DNA of 64,000 bases, taken from Bacillus sp. MUM 116. GTDB lineage: Bacteria > Bacillota > Bacilli > Bacillales > Cytobacillaceae. The notes beneath the pieces are model-generated. The model ran no database searches, was not told the DNA's origin, and worked only from the letters and a program-made list of their open reading frames with translations. The DNA is taken from the NCBI RefSeq assembly GCF_001866655.1, contig NZ_MLYR01000018.1:119645-183644 (forward strand). Reading direction: 5' to 3'. The first letter of the stretch is position 1, and every line of letters begins with the position of its first letter. The position numbers and the translations under genes are program-made. Below are positions 41,493-50,046 of the stretch, piece by piece.

Positions 41493-43844
41493 TTGGAAGA
41501 TAATATTCAAAAGCACATTGATAAGCTTTTGCATTATATGAAGGACGAAGCTTATAAACCGTTAACGGTACAAGAGCTTGAAGCCGCATTTGGAATTCAG
41601 GATTCCAGTGACTTTAAAGAGTTCGTAAAGGCACTCGTCCAAATGGAGGAAAAAGGATTAGTCGTTCGCACCCGAAGTAACCGTTACGGTTTGCCGGAAA
41701 AAATGAACCTAATCCGGGGAAAACTGACTGGGCATGCAAAAGGCTTTGCCTTTGTGATTCCGGATGAACCGGGATTGGACGATATTTTTATTCCTCCGAA
41801 TGAAACAAATACGGCCATGCACGGTGATACCGTTTTAGCCCGCGTATCTTCGGAAAGCTCCGGTCAGCGCCGGGAAGGAAGTATTATCCGGATTATTGAA
41901 CGCGGCATCCAACAAATGGTTGGAACGTATGTGGAAAGCAAAAGTTTCGGTTTCGTGATTCCCGATGATAAAAAGTTTGCCAGTGATATTTTTATCCCAA
42001 AAGCTGCTTCCAAAGGAGCAGTGGAAGGTCATAAGGTAGTTGTAAAATTAACTACCTATCCGGAGGGACGCAAAAGTGCTGAAGGGGAAGTCATTGAAAT
42101 TCTTGGACATAAAAATGATCCGGGAGTGGATATTCTCTCCATTATTCATAAGCACGGGCTGCCAATGGCCTTTCCGGAGGATGTTCTGCAGCAAGCAAAT
42201 GATACACCGGATACCATTGATGAAAGTGAATTGGCAAATCGTCGTGATTTACGGAACGAAACGATTGTGACGATTGACGGAGCCGACGCCAAGGACCTGG
42301 ACGATGCGGTAACCGTAACGAAACTTGAAAATGGAAACTATAAGCTTGGGGTACATATTGCTGATGTAAGCTATTACGTAAAAGAAGGCACGCCGATTGA
42401 TGTAGAAGCAGCCGACCGGGCAACAAGTGTTTATTTAGTAGACCGGGTGATTCCGATGATCCCTCATCGGCTTTCAAATGGAATTTGTTCGTTGAACCCA
42501 AAAGTGGACCGCTTAGTTCTTTCCTGTAATATGGAAATTTCTGCGGAAGGACAAGTGGTAGATCATGAAATTTTTCAAAGTGTCATTAAGACAACTGAGC
42601 GGATGACCTATTTAGATGTCAATCGGATTTTGGTTGATAAAGATGAGGAAACAAGAAAACGCTACGAGCCACTTGTGCCAATGTTTGAGTTAATGGAAGA
42701 ACTGGCTTCGATTTTACGGGATAAAAGAATGAAGCGGGGCGCGATTGATTTTGATTTTAAAGAATCGAAGGTATTGGTGGATGAGGAAGGAAATCCAACC
42801 GATGTCATTCTTCGTGAGCGTTCGGTAGCGGAGAGATTGATCGAAGAATTCATGCTTGCAGCCAATGAAACGGTCGCCGAGCATTTTCACTGGATGGATG
42901 TTCCGTTTATTTACCGTATCCACGAGGATCCGAAAGAAGATAAACTGCGGAAATTTTTCGAGTTTATCACGAATTTCGGCTATATCGTAAAGGGTACGGC
43001 CAATGAAGTACACCCAAGGGCCCTTCAGGAAATTATTGAAGAGGTTCAAGGCAAGCCGGAGGAGATGGTCGTTTCAACGGTGATGCTGCGATCCATGCAG
43101 CAGGCGAAATATGACCCGGAAAGCTTGGGGCACTTTGGGCTATCAACGGAATTTTACACCCATTTCACCTCGCCAATCCGCCGTTACCCGGATACGATTG
43201 TGCACCGGTTAATCCGCACGTATTTGATTGAAGGCAAGCTGGATGAAGCGACTAGGGAGAAATGGAATGCCGAGCTGCCGGAAATCGCGGCACATTCTTC
43301 AAGAATGGAGCGCCGTGCCGTTGATGCGGAGCGGGAAACGGATGAATTGAAAAAAGCAGAATACATGGAGAACAAAATTGGAGTTGAGTATGATGGGATT
43401 ATCAGTTCAGTGACCAATTTTGGAATGTTTGTTGAGCTTCCGAATACAATTGAAGGACTTGTCCATGTCAGCTATATGACTGATGATTATTACCGTTTTG
43501 ATGAGCGTCATTATGCGATGATTGGTGAGCGGACAGGTAATGTATTCCGAATTGGCGATGAAATCACGGTTCGTGTTGTAAAGGTGAATAAAGAAGAGCG
43601 CTCGATTGATTTTGAAATCGTCGGGATGAAGGGTACTCCGCGCCGTGAACGCTCAGAGGCACCGAAGGTCTTTAAGACTGGAAGCGATTCGAATAAGCAA
43701 CGCCGAAACAAACAGCAGGGCGACCGCAATCAAAAGTCCGGAGACGGCGGCCAAGGCGGCAATGGGTCCAGCTCGAAAAAGAAGCGAAAGTTCTACGAAA
43801 ATGTACCTAAGAATAAGAGCACGAAGCGGAAAAAGAGAAGATAA
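41493..43844 (+). CDS. rnr: Ribonuclease R
   Basis: Processive 3'-5' exoribonuclease of 783 aa. A helix-turn-helix-like N-terminus (1-65) is followed by two cold-shock domains (~70-210), the RNB catalytic domain (~255-580) with '[22 protein letters not shown]' and '[18 protein letters not shown]', an S1 domain (~625-710; '[25 protein letters not shown]') and a lysine/arginine-rich tail that may bind structured RNA. TTG start at 41493, 6 bases after AAAGGAGGG. Neighbouring smpB and ssrA fit the known role of RNase R in trans-translation and tmRNA-linked decay. Confidence 0.97.
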   Translation: MEDNIQKHIDKLLHYMKDEAYKPLTVQELEAAFGIQDSSDFKEFVKALVQMEEKGLVVRTRSNRYGLPEKMNLIRGKLTGHAKGFAFVIPDEPGLDDIFIPPNETNTAMHGDTVLARVSSESSGQRREGSIIRIIERGIQQMVGTYVESKSFGFVIPDDKKFASDIFIPKAASKGAVEGHKVVVKLTTYPEGRKSAEGEVIEILGHKNDPGVDILSIIHKHGLPMAFPEDVLQQANDTPDTIDESELANRRDLRNETIVTIDGADAKDLDDAVTVTKLENGNYKLGVHIADVSYYVKEGTPIDVEAADRATSVYLVDRVIPMIPHRLSNGICSLNPKVDRLVLSCNMEISAEGQVVDHEIFQSVIKTTERMTYLDVNRILVDKDEETRKRYEPLVPMFELMEELASILRDKRMKRGAIDFDFKESKVLVDEEGNPTDVILRERSVAERLIEEFMLAANETVAEHFHWMDVPFIYRIHEDPKEDKLRKFFEFITNFGYIVKGTANEVHPRALQEIIEEVQGKPEEMVVSTVMLRSMQQAKYDPESLGHFGLSTEFYTHFTSPIRRYPDTIVHRLIRTYLIEGKLDEATREKWNAELPEIAAHSSRMERRAVDAERETDELKKAEYMENKIGVEYDGIISSVTNFGMFVELPNTIEGLVHVSYMTDDYYRFDERHYAMIGERTGNVFRIGDEITVRVVKVNKEERSIDFEIVGMKGTPRRERSEAPKVFKTGSDSNKQRRNKQQGDRNQKSGDGGQGGNGSSSKKKRKFYENVPKNKSTKRKKRR

Positions 43845-43851
43845 TTTTGTG

Positions 43852-43902
43852 GAGGCTGTCGTAAAGGCGGATTTTAAGGCTTTTTACGACAGCCTCTTTT
43901 TG
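43852..43902 (+). terminator. Terminator of est-rnr
   Basis: GAGGCTGTCGTAAA (43852-43865) pairs perfectly with TTTACGACAGCCTC (43883-43896), followed by TTTTT. Confidence 0.9.
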
Positions 43903-43931
43903 ATACAAATTGGTATAAAAAAGGCATCGAT

Positions 43932-44037
43932 GATAAAAGTGCCTGTTACGCAGATAAAGTGATATTTAACTCAGATAAATTGCTTAGTAACCCAGATAAA
44001 AGTGAATTTTCCACAGACAAATGTTTTTTGTAATCGA
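43932..44037 (+). repeat. 21-bp tandem repeat between rnr and smpB
   Basis: The core GATAAA begins at 43932, 43953, 43974 and 43995, and as GACAAA at 44016: five units exactly 21 bases apart, with the preceding bases usually CNCA. Only the core is conserved. Confidence 0.85.
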
Positions 44038-44074
44038 ATTGATTCCTTGGATTCGGTTGTTATACCTGATTTAA

Positions 44075-44103
44075 TTGTACAGACTCCTAGATTCTGCTAC
44101 AAT
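44075..44103 (+). promoter_or_regulatory. Sigma-A promoter of smpB
   Basis: TTGTAC (44075-44080), 17-base spacer, TACAAT (44098-44103). The predicted start is about 18 bases before the smpB ATG, so the longer open frame beginning at 44002 is not transcribed from here. Confidence 0.75.
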
Positions 44104-44127
44104 TTAAGGGAAAAAGAGGTGGAAACC

Positions 44128-44595
44128 ATGCCAAAAGGTGAAGGAAAAGTAGTTGCGCAAAATAAAAAAGCTTACCATGATTATTTTATTGAAGAAAAAT
44201 ACGAAGCCGGTATCGTTTTGCAAGGAACAGAGATAAAATCGATTCGTGCTGGAAAAGTAAATCTAAAGGATGCCTATGCAAGAATTCAAAATGGCGAAGC
44301 CATTTTATTTGGAATGCATGTCAGTCCTTATGAGCAAGGCAATCGCTTCAATCATGATCCGTTAAGAACCCGTAAATTATTGCTTCATAAACGGGAAATT
44401 AACAAGCTGCTTGGAGAAACGAAAGAAGTCGGCTATGCATTAGTACCGTTAAAATTGTATTTGAAAAATGGCTTTTGTAAGGTTTTAATTGGACTAGCAA
44501 AGGGTAAAAAGAATTATGATAAACGTGAGTCCCTGAAGCAAAAAGAAGCGAAGCGTGAAATTGAACGGGCCTTCCGTGAACGTCAAAAGATGTAA
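44128..44595 (+). CDS. smpB: SsrA-binding protein
   Basis: RNA-binding protein of 155 aa that brings tmRNA to stalled ribosomes. Conserved segments: '[39 protein letters not shown]'-type OB-fold core, '[26 protein letters not shown]' and the basic C-terminal tail '[24 protein letters not shown]', which enters the mRNA channel. ATG 44128 with AGAGGTGG upstream gives the normal length; the frame reaching back to 44002 includes the promoter. Directly upstream of ssrA. Confidence 0.97.
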   Translation: MPKGEGKVVAQNKKAYHDYFIEEKYEAGIVLQGTEIKSIRAGKVNLKDAYARIQNGEAILFGMHVSPYEQGNRFNHDPLRTRKLLLHKREINKLLGETKEVGYALVPLKLYLKNGFCKVLIGLAKGKKNYDKRESLKQKEAKREIERAFRERQKM

Positions 44596-44612
44596 CTTAC
44601 AAATAATCACAA

Positions 44613-44640
44613 TTGAAAAATACGCACAATGTGTTATAAT
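44613..44640 (+). promoter_or_regulatory. Promoter of ssrA
   Basis: TTGAAA (44613-44618), 16-base spacer, perfect TATAAT (44635-44640). The predicted start near 44647 is about 100 bases before the mature tmRNA end. Confidence 0.75.
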
Positions 44641-44741
44641 AAGTTTGTCGCTAAGGAGCGACGGAAACTTTTGCTCTTAACTTTGCCTGAGCAAACCGAA
44701 CGTCTTAGCTAAAATCTTTAATTAGATTTTAAGCACATTTT
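44641..44741 (+). other. Structured 5' leader of pre-tmRNA
   Basis: Three hairpins are seen: AAGTTT-GTCGCT/AGCGAC-GG-AAACTT with an AAGG loop (44641-44670), TTGCTC/GAGCAA, and AAAATCT/AGATTTT. They precede the mature 5' end expected to be made by RNase P. Confidence 0.45.
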
Positions 44742-44746
44742 ATAAT

Positions 44747-45104
44747 GGGGACGCTACGGATTCGACAGGGGTAGTTTGAGCTTAGGTTGCGAGTCGAGGG
44801 GATCGGCCTCGTAAAAACGTCAAAGCCATAACTGGCAAAACTAACAAATCTTTCGCTTTAGCTGCTTAATAGCGCTTAGCGGTTCGCCCCTCCATCGCCC
44901 ATGTGGTAGGGTAGCGGACTCACTTTAAGTGGGCTACGCCGGATTCCACCGCCTGAGGATGAAGGAAGAGAACAACCAGGCTAGTTGACCGGACGCCTGT
45001 CGACAGGCATATGGATCAGCGAAGCGCCAATATGTCGACTACACTCGTAGAAGCTTAAGTGCCGATATCTTTGGACGCGGGTTCGACTCCCGCCGTCTCC
45101 ACCA
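44747..45104 (+). ncRNA. ssrA: Transfer-messenger RNA
   Basis: A 358-base tmRNA. The tRNA-like ends pair (GGGGACG at 44747 with CGTCTCC before the encoded ACCA at 45101-45104), and the T arm GGGTTCGACTCCC is present. The tag frame starts at GGC 44834 and reads GKTNKSFALAA before TAATAG (44867-44872), so the added tag would be A-GKTNKSFALAA, ending in the ALAA degron. That is shorter than the 14-residue encoded tag of B. subtilis. Located beside smpB as in many Firmicutes. Confidence 0.97.
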
Positions 45105-45121
45105 TACATACGGTGGATAAC

Positions 45122-45152
45122 AAGACTAGCATGAAAAATGCTGGTCTTTTTT
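45122..45152 (+). terminator. Terminator of ssrA
   Basis: AAGACTAGCAT pairs with ATGCTGGTCTT (one wobble) around GAAAA, followed by T residues. Confidence 0.85.
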
Positions 45153-45243
45153 ATTTATCAAAAAATACTTCTTTTACAAATTATCTTCCTAATTCTTTCT
45201 ATTCAATTATTTCCCTATATTCATTAATCCAATTTTAAATTAT

Positions 45244-45272
45244 TTGAATTTTTAGTCATTTTTGACTATGAT
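45244..45272 (+). promoter_or_regulatory. Sigma-A promoter of the sigma-54 activator gene
   Basis: TTGAAT (45244-45249), 17-base spacer, TATGAT (45267-45272). An activator-type site lies inside the spacer, which suggests self-repression. Confidence 0.65.
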
Positions 45273-45289
45273 TAAATCAAAAATGACTA
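45253..45289. promoter_or_regulatory. Paired AGTCA-N4-TGACT sites upstream of the activator gene
   Basis: AGTCATTTTTGACT at 45254-45267 and AATCAAAAATGACT at 45275-45288. Together they form a perfect 13-base inverted repeat with an 11-base spacer (45253-45265 with 45277-45289). The third copy is at 46662, upstream of the ureohydrolase gene. They cover the -10 region and start of the regulator promoter. Confidence 0.75.
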
Positions 45290-45299
45290 GGTGATGAAG

Positions 45300-46673
45300 A
45301 TGAACTTAACGTTGGATGACTCCATTCTTTTAAAATATATTTTAGAGCATTCTTTTGATGAAATTTTTATTGCAGATGCCACGGGAATGGTTTTATATGC
45401 AAGCCAATCTACTGAAAAGGTATCCGGAATTCCCTGTGAGCAAATCGTGAATCATAATATTTTCGATTTAGAAAAGCAGGGAATCTTTTCACCATCAGTA
45501 ATTGCGAATGTCCTGAGAACCAATAAAAAAGATACGTTCATCCAAGAAACGAAGAAAAGTCGAAAACTAATAATCTCCGGATATCCAATCTACGATTCAA
45601 TGGGAAAAATAATAGGAGCAATGAGTGTTTCAAGGGATGTTACCGAATTTGAATATTTAAAAAAAGAAAATGAGCAGATAGCTAAAGCTTTGCAATTATA
45701 TCAAGATAAGATTGCAAAATTAAAGATGCAAGCGGCGAATCCATTTTTTCTCCGTAACAGCAAAATGGAAAAGGTTTTTGATGTAGTGTCAAAAGTCGCT
45801 AATTTAGGTGTCACGGTCTTATTAGAGGGGGAGTCAGGAGTAGGTAAAAACCATATTTCCCATATGATTCATCAAATGTCTTCAAGAGAAAATCATCCAT
45901 TTATTGAAGTAAACTGCGGTGCAATACCTGAATCACTATTTGAGTCAGAACTTTTTGGGTATGAGGATGGAGCGTTTACCGGTTCTAAAAAAGGCGGTAA
46001 AAAGGGTTACTTTGAAGCGGCGGGGGAAGGAACCATATTTCTTGATGAAATTGGAGAACTGCCGATGAACCTCCAAGTCAAATTACTATCGGTACTACAA
46101 AATCATACGTTAATGAGACTAGGAGGGAGTAAAAAAATTGAGGTAAAGTGCAGAATTATTTGTGCCACAAATCAGAATTTGGAAAACTTAATCAAAGAAA
46201 AGAAATTCAGAGAAGATCTATATTACCGAATAAATGTTGTTAAAATTGAGATCCCGCCCCTTAGGGAACGAAGGGAAGAAATCATTCCACTAATATATGA
46301 GATCACTAAAGAAATGAACCGAAAATATGAAATGAATAAACATTTTACTCCGGTCATGATCGCATGGCTCAGTCAACAAGGCTGGCCTGGAAATGTTCGT
46401 GAATTGAGGAACTATATTGAGAAAAAGGTTATTACTACTAGCGGAAATGAAATAGGAATTGATGTGAAGGATGAAGGAAGTGGAGGAGTAATGGTCCCAG
46501 AATCCAGAGAATTGGCTTTAAATGATTATTTAGAAACACTAGAAAAGGAATATATTGTGCGGATGTATCAGAAATACCCCAGCAGCATTAAACTTGCTGA
46601 AAAATTGGGGATTAGTCAATCTACTGCCAATCGAAAAATAAGGAAGTATGTTGAAGGGGGTAGTCAGTTTTGA
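45300..46673 (+). CDS. PAS-AAA+ sigma-54-dependent transcriptional activator
   Basis: Enhancer-binding protein of 457 aa, RocR-like in layout. An N-terminal PAS domain (~10-115; 'EIFIADATGMVLYASQSTEK', 'GYPIYDSMGKIIGAMSVSRDV') probably senses a ligand. A short helical linker leads to the AAA+ domain (~150-385): Walker A 'GESGVGKN' (177-184, Asn where Glu is usual), the sigma-54 contact loop GAFTG at 224-228, Walker B 'GTIFLDEIGELP', and 'DLYYRINVVKIEIPPLRERREEI'. A TyrR-type helix-turn-helix is at the C-terminus ('SIKLAEKLGISQSTANRKIRK'). ATG 45300 was chosen since AGGTGA ends 5 bases upstream; GTG 45291 and ATG 45294 lie within that site. It should act with RpoN (26.7 kb) on the promoter at 46740. 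Confidence 0.93.
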   Translation: MNLTLDDSILLKYILEHSFDEIFIADATGMVLYASQSTEKVSGIPCEQIVNHNIFDLEKQGIFSPSVIANVLRTNKKDTFIQETKKSRKLIISGYPIYDSMGKIIGAMSVSRDVTEFEYLKKENEQIAKALQLYQDKIAKLKMQAANPFFLRNSKMEKVFDVVSKVANLGVTVLLEGESGVGKNHISHMIHQMSSRENHPFIEVNCGAIPESLFESELFGYEDGAFTGSKKGGKKGYFEAAGEGTIFLDEIGELPMNLQVKLLSVLQNHTLMRLGGSKKIEVKCRIICATNQNLENLIKEKKFREDLYYRINVVKIEIPPLRERREEIIPLIYEITKEMNRKYEMNKHFTPVMIAWLSQQGWPGNVRELRNYIEKKVITTSGNEIGIDVKDEGSGGVMVPESRELALNDYLETLEKEYIVRMYQKYPSSIKLAEKLGISQSTANRKIRKYVEGGSQF

Positions 46674-46675
46674 CT
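46662..46675. promoter_or_regulatory. Enhancer site for the sigma-54 activator
   Basis: AGTCAGTTTTGACT, the same AGTCA-N4-TGACT motif as upstream of the regulator gene. It overlaps the regulator stop codon and is centred about 100 bases before the predicted ureohydrolase transcription start, a normal enhancer distance. Confidence 0.7.
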
Positions 46676-46739
46676 ATAAAATCATCTGCTGCCCTTATGT
46701 ATGGCTTTCAAAATCACCAATAGGTCAGCTCCAATAAGG

Positions 46740-46756
46740 TTGGCATAAAATTTGCA
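46740..46756 (+). promoter_or_regulatory. Sigma-54 (-24/-12) promoter
   Basis: TTGGCATAAAATTTGCA: TGGCA and TTGCA with GG (46742-46743) and GC (46754-46755) at exactly the -24/-12 spacing. Only one base of the TGGCAC-N5-TTGCA consensus differs. Confidence 0.85.
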
Positions 46757-46797
46757 TTAATTTTTTGTAAGAAATCTGAAAAGGAGGCATCTTAAAA

Positions 46798-47790
46798 TTG
46801 TCCAACCAAAATGAAAAACAATTTTTGAATTTACCTTTTACAGGAATCTGTACATTTGGAAAATATCCAGTTTGCCCGGACCTAGACCAACTGGATGCGG
46901 ACGTAGCTGTCATTGGGGTTCCGAATGATATGGGGACACAATGGAAGTCGGGAGCAAGAATGGGTCCAAGGGGAATCCGTGAAGGATCAACCCTTTATAG
47001 CTTTGGTTTAAATGGTGCCTACGATATTGAAAAAGATATCATGTATTTAGGACCAAAATGGAAAGTAGTAGATTGCGGTGATGTAGATATGGTACATGGT
47101 GATATCAGACAATGTCATGAAAACACAGAAGAAGCAATAAGGAAAATTGTTTCTAAAGGAGCAATGCCTGTCATATTAGGCGGCGATCATTCAATTACCA
47201 TCCCTGTCGGAAAAGGCTTAGAGGATTTGGGACCGTTTCATGTCATTCAAATTGATGCCCATTTAGATTGGGCCGACCATCGTTCCGGACAGCGGTATGG
47301 GCATGGAAGCTGTATCCGCCGTTTATCTGAAATGGACCATGTTCAGAAAATATTCCAATTTGGGATTCGTGGAATTAGCAGCAGTTTAAAGGAAGACGTA
47401 GATGCCGCTCGAGAATACGGCAGTGTAATCTTATCACCTCGACAAATGAGAAAAATGGGATTTGAAAATGTTTTAGAGCTTCTTCCAGAAGGAGAAAAAT
47501 ACTATATCACGATTGATATTGATGGACTTGATCCTTCTGTAGCACCTGGAACGGGTACACCTTCACCAGGTGGATTTATTTACGATGAAGTCAATGAATT
47601 ACTTGAAGGAATTGCGAAAAGAGGCAAAGTAATTGGTTTTGATTTAGTTGAGGTAGCCCCTCCATATGACCCAGCAGGTATGACCGGCCAAGTAGGTGCA
47701 CGTCTTGCATTAGATCTGCTCAGTTTTGTTTTAAAGGAAAAAGAAATAGCAGAAGAAAGCAGTTCGAATAAAGAAGAAATTCACACGTAA
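46798..47790 (+). CDS. Ureohydrolase (agmatinase/arginase family)
   Basis: Binuclear-metal hydrolase of 330 aa that should cleave a guanidino compound to urea and an amine. All metal ligands are present: His131 in 'LGGDHS', Asp153, His155 and Asp157 in 'IDAHLDW', and Asp240 and Asp242 in 'TIDIDGLDPS'. Substrate-loop sequence is 'RYGHGSCIRRL', so agmatine, guanidinobutyrate or another guanidino acid are all possible; the exact substrate cannot be read. Start is TTG 46798 with AAGGAGG 10 bases upstream. Driven by the sigma-54 promoter and followed by an NCS1 permease 36 bases downstream. No HypA/HypB-like nickel chaperones are adjacent, which argues weakly against a guanidine hydrolase. Confidence 0.88.
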   Translation: MSNQNEKQFLNLPFTGICTFGKYPVCPDLDQLDADVAVIGVPNDMGTQWKSGARMGPRGIREGSTLYSFGLNGAYDIEKDIMYLGPKWKVVDCGDVDMVHGDIRQCHENTEEAIRKIVSKGAMPVILGGDHSITIPVGKGLEDLGPFHVIQIDAHLDWADHRSGQRYGHGSCIRRLSEMDHVQKIFQFGIRGISSSLKEDVDAAREYGSVILSPRQMRKMGFENVLELLPEGEKYYITIDIDGLDPSVAPGTGTPSPGGFIYDEVNELLEGIAKRGKVIGFDLVEVAPPYDPAGMTGQVGARLALDLLSFVLKEKEIAEESSSNKEEIHT

Positions 47791-47826
47791 AATGGATCTC
47801 CAAAACTAATAATCGGAGGTATGTCG

Positions 47827-49212
47827 ATGAAAATAGAGACAAGAAGCATTGAGTATATTCCTGCTAATGAACGCCATGGAAAACCAAAAAGCTTATTTTC
47901 CGTGTGGTTTGCGGGCAATATGCATATTACTACACTTGTAACTGGATCACTCTGTGTCACCTTTGGTTTAAATCTTTTCTGGAGTGTTGCAGCCATTATT
48001 GTGGGGAATTTACTGGGAGCCATTTTTATGGCTTCCCACTCTGCTCAGGGACCGAAGCTTGGTATACCGCAGATGATTCAAAGCCGGGCACAATTTGGTG
48101 TCATTGGTGCAGTCATCCCCTTAATCCTCGTGATTTTTATGTACTTGGGGTTTTTTGCAAGCAGCGGCCTATTAGGAGCTCAAGTTTTGAGTAGTGCGAT
48201 ACACCTAAATGTTACATGGAGTATCATTATCCTTAATATTATCACTTTTATAGTGACAATGATTGGTCATGACCTCATTCATAAAATGCAAAAGTATTTG
48301 ACATGGGTTTTTATTCTGGTCTTTATCGTTGCTACATTTATTGTCTTTCAATTACCAGTACCACAAGGAAGCTGGTCTCCATCAAGCTTTAATCTTTCAA
48401 CGTTTATGTTAAGTGTTAGTGTAGTCGCAACCTGGCAGATTTCCTATGCACCCTATGTTGCTGACTATTCCAGATATTTACCGATTGATACCAATTACTC
48501 CAAAACCTTTTGGTATACGTATGCTGGGACTGTTTTAGGAACCGTTTGGATGATGGTTCTCGGTGTCTTGTTGACAACCGCCATTCCAAATTTCCTAAGC
48601 AATTCCGGTACCAATCTGGCAAACCAGTTTGGGAGTCTCGCCTTCATCATGTTAATCATCATCATCCTCGGTCAGTTTTCCATCAATGTGTTTAATTTAT
48701 ATGGTGCGTTTATGTCAACAGTCTCAACAGTTGAGCCTTTTTCAAAAATAAAAGTAACACCTAAAGTACGCGGATTCTTTGTTTTTGGAATCGCTACGAT
48801 TGGATCTTTGTTGTCTATTCTGGGCCAGGGTAATTTCCTTTCGATTTTTATCAACTTCATCCTATTTATTAGTTACTTTTTAATTCCATGGACAGCGATT
48901 AACCTCGTTGATTTTTATGTGCTGCGCCACGGGGAATACAGTATAAAGGATATTTTTGATTTAAATGGGAAATATGGAAAGATAAATAAAATTACTGCGA
49001 TTGCATTTCTTGTTTCGATCATCGCTGAAATACCATTTATGAATACCACACTTTACGTCGGTGCAGCTGCCAAAGCGATGGGAGGGGCTGATGTTGCCTG
49101 GATATTAGGTTTGGTTGTTCCATCGGTAATTTATTATGTCATGATGAAAAGAAAATTGTCTAAGGCCTCTGTATCATCTGTTGATAGTGAAACTTCATCG
49201 AATTTAATTTAG
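47827..49212 (+). CDS. NCS1-family (cytosine/purine-type) permease
   Basis: Membrane transporter of 461 aa with about 12 predicted helices, of the CodB/PucI/Mhp1 class of sodium- or proton-coupled symporters. N-terminal 'SIEYIPANERHGKPKSLFSVWFAGNM' and 'GPKLGIPQMIQSRAQFGVIG' are characteristic, as are 'YAPYVADYSRYLP' and 'PWTAINLVDFYVLRHG'. ATG 47827 was chosen because CGGAGGT lies directly against ATG 47821. In the same operon as the ureohydrolase, so it probably imports that enzyme's substrate or a precursor, although NCS1 proteins are better known for nucleobases and hydantoins. Closed by a strong terminator. Confidence 0.87.
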   Translation: MKIETRSIEYIPANERHGKPKSLFSVWFAGNMHITTLVTGSLCVTFGLNLFWSVAAIIVGNLLGAIFMASHSAQGPKLGIPQMIQSRAQFGVIGAVIPLILVIFMYLGFFASSGLLGAQVLSSAIHLNVTWSIIILNIITFIVTMIGHDLIHKMQKYLTWVFILVFIVATFIVFQLPVPQGSWSPSSFNLSTFMLSVSVVATWQISYAPYVADYSRYLPIDTNYSKTFWYTYAGTVLGTVWMMVLGVLLTTAIPNFLSNSGTNLANQFGSLAFIMLIIIILGQFSINVFNLYGAFMSTVSTVEPFSKIKVTPKVRGFFVFGIATIGSLLSILGQGNFLSIFINFILFISYFLIPWTAINLVDFYVLRHGEYSIKDIFDLNGKYGKINKITAIAFLVSIIAEIPFMNTTLYVGAAAKAMGGADVAWILGLVVPSVIYYVMMKRKLSKASVSSVDSETSSNLI

Positions 49213-49236
49213 AGATAGATAACTAATTCGTAATAT

Positions 49237-49278
49237 GGATAGGAAGGGAATCATACTCCCAATTCCTATCCTTTTTTT
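49237..49278 (+). terminator. Terminator of ureohydrolase-permease operon
   Basis: GGATAGGAA (49237-49245) pairs with TTCCTATCC (49263-49271), with inner GGGA/TCCC pairing, then seven T. Confidence 0.9.
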
Positions 49279-49294
49279 CGGTTAAAAACAGCTT

Positions 49295-49338
49295 AGGAGG
49301 GCGGAAAGGTTATTCAAGGAGCGGAAGGACGTTATTCA
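49295..49338 (+). repeat. Two-copy direct repeat upstream of bcrC
   Basis: GCGGAAAGG-TTATTCA (49301-49316) and GCGGAAGGACGTTATTCA (49321-49338), each preceded by AGGA; spacing 20-22 bases. Resembles the other short intergenic repeats of this window in size but not in core sequence. Confidence 0.6.
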
Positions 49339-49359
49339 TAATATGGAATTGAAAAAGTT

Positions 49360-49388
49360 TTGCCAATCTATGCTTTGAAAGGTATACT
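49360..49388 (+). promoter_or_regulatory. Sigma-A promoter of bcrC-like gene
   Basis: TTGCCA (49360-49365), 17-base spacer, TATACT (49383-49388). This places the transcription start near 49395 and rules out the longer open frame that begins at 49360. Confidence 0.75.
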
Positions 49389-49440
49389 AGTTTGGTGGAA
49401 GACTGTTCTAGATAAATTTTTTTATGTTGGGAGTAGAAAA

Positions 49441-50043
49441 ATGTCTCATTTAAATATTGAAGCGTTTCGTGCGATTAATGATCTTGGTAAAAACAATTCT
49501 TTCATAGATCATATTGCTGTATTTTTTGCAGAATACATGTTGTATTTTTTAATTTTAGGTATGGTAGTTTATTGGTTTACTAGAAAAGATAAAAACAGAA
49601 TGATGATTATCCTAGCAGTGATTTCTGTGGTTGTAGCTGAAGTGCTCGGAAAAATAGCAGGTAAGTTCTATTCGCATTTCCAGCCATTTGCTGTACTGCC
49701 GCATGTTAACAAGCTTATTAATCATGCGATAGATAATTCGTTTCCAAGTGACCACTCGATTATCTTTTTTTCGATTTGTTTTTTATTCCTGCTGGTTCGT
49801 AAAAAAGAGGGCTGGCTGTGGGTTCTTCTTGCCTGTCTCGTTGCGATTTCCCGCGTAATGGTAGGAGTTCACTATCCTGTCGACATCCTAACTGGAGCTT
49901 TGATTGGGATTATTTCGGCACTGATTGTCTACTTGATCGCTCCGAAGCTTTCCTTCTTAAACAATCTGCTTGCTTTTTACGAAAAAATTGAAGAATCGAT
50001 TCTGCCACGATCTAAATCTGGAAATAAACATAAGAACTTTTAA
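49441..50043 (+). CDS. bcrC: Undecaprenyl-diphosphatase (BcrC-like PAP2 phosphatase)
   Basis: Membrane phosphatase of 200 aa with about five to six helices. It should dephosphorylate undecaprenyl pyrophosphate, recycling the wall carrier and giving bacitracin tolerance. The PAP2 motifs are visible: 'GKIAGKFYSHFQPF' (C1, with Gln-Pro in place of the common Arg-Pro), 'NSFPSDHSIIFFSI' (C2, PSDH) and 'SRVMVGVHYPVDILTG' (C3, with catalytic His). The N-terminus 'MSHLNIEAFRAINDLGKN' resembles BcrC of B. subtilis. ATG 49441 is preceded by GGGAG. Contrast with the PAP2-like domain at 21.7 kb, where these residues are absent. Confidence 0.88.
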   Translation: MSHLNIEAFRAINDLGKNNSFIDHIAVFFAEYMLYFLILGMVVYWFTRKDKNRMMIILAVISVVVAEVLGKIAGKFYSHFQPFAVLPHVNKLINHAIDNSFPSDHSIIFFSICFLFLLVRKKEGWLWVLLACLVAISRVMVGVHYPVDILTGALIGIISALIVYLIAPKLSFLNNLLAFYEKIEESILPRSKSGNKHKNF

Positions 50044-50046
50044 TAA

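Noticed and set aside
43932..44037. Regularly spaced repeats considered as a CRISPR array
   Set aside because: The repeat core is only six bases with a 21-bp period; CRISPR units are about 60-75 bp, and no cas genes are near.
44002..44127. 42-residue N-terminal extension of SmpB
   Set aside because: It includes the smpB promoter and part of the 21-bp repeat; SmpB proteins start at the MPKGEGK position.
44741..44746. TATAAT directly before the mature tmRNA end
   Set aside because: It abuts the first base of the mature RNA, so it cannot be the -10 for that end; the better placed promoter is at 44613-44640.
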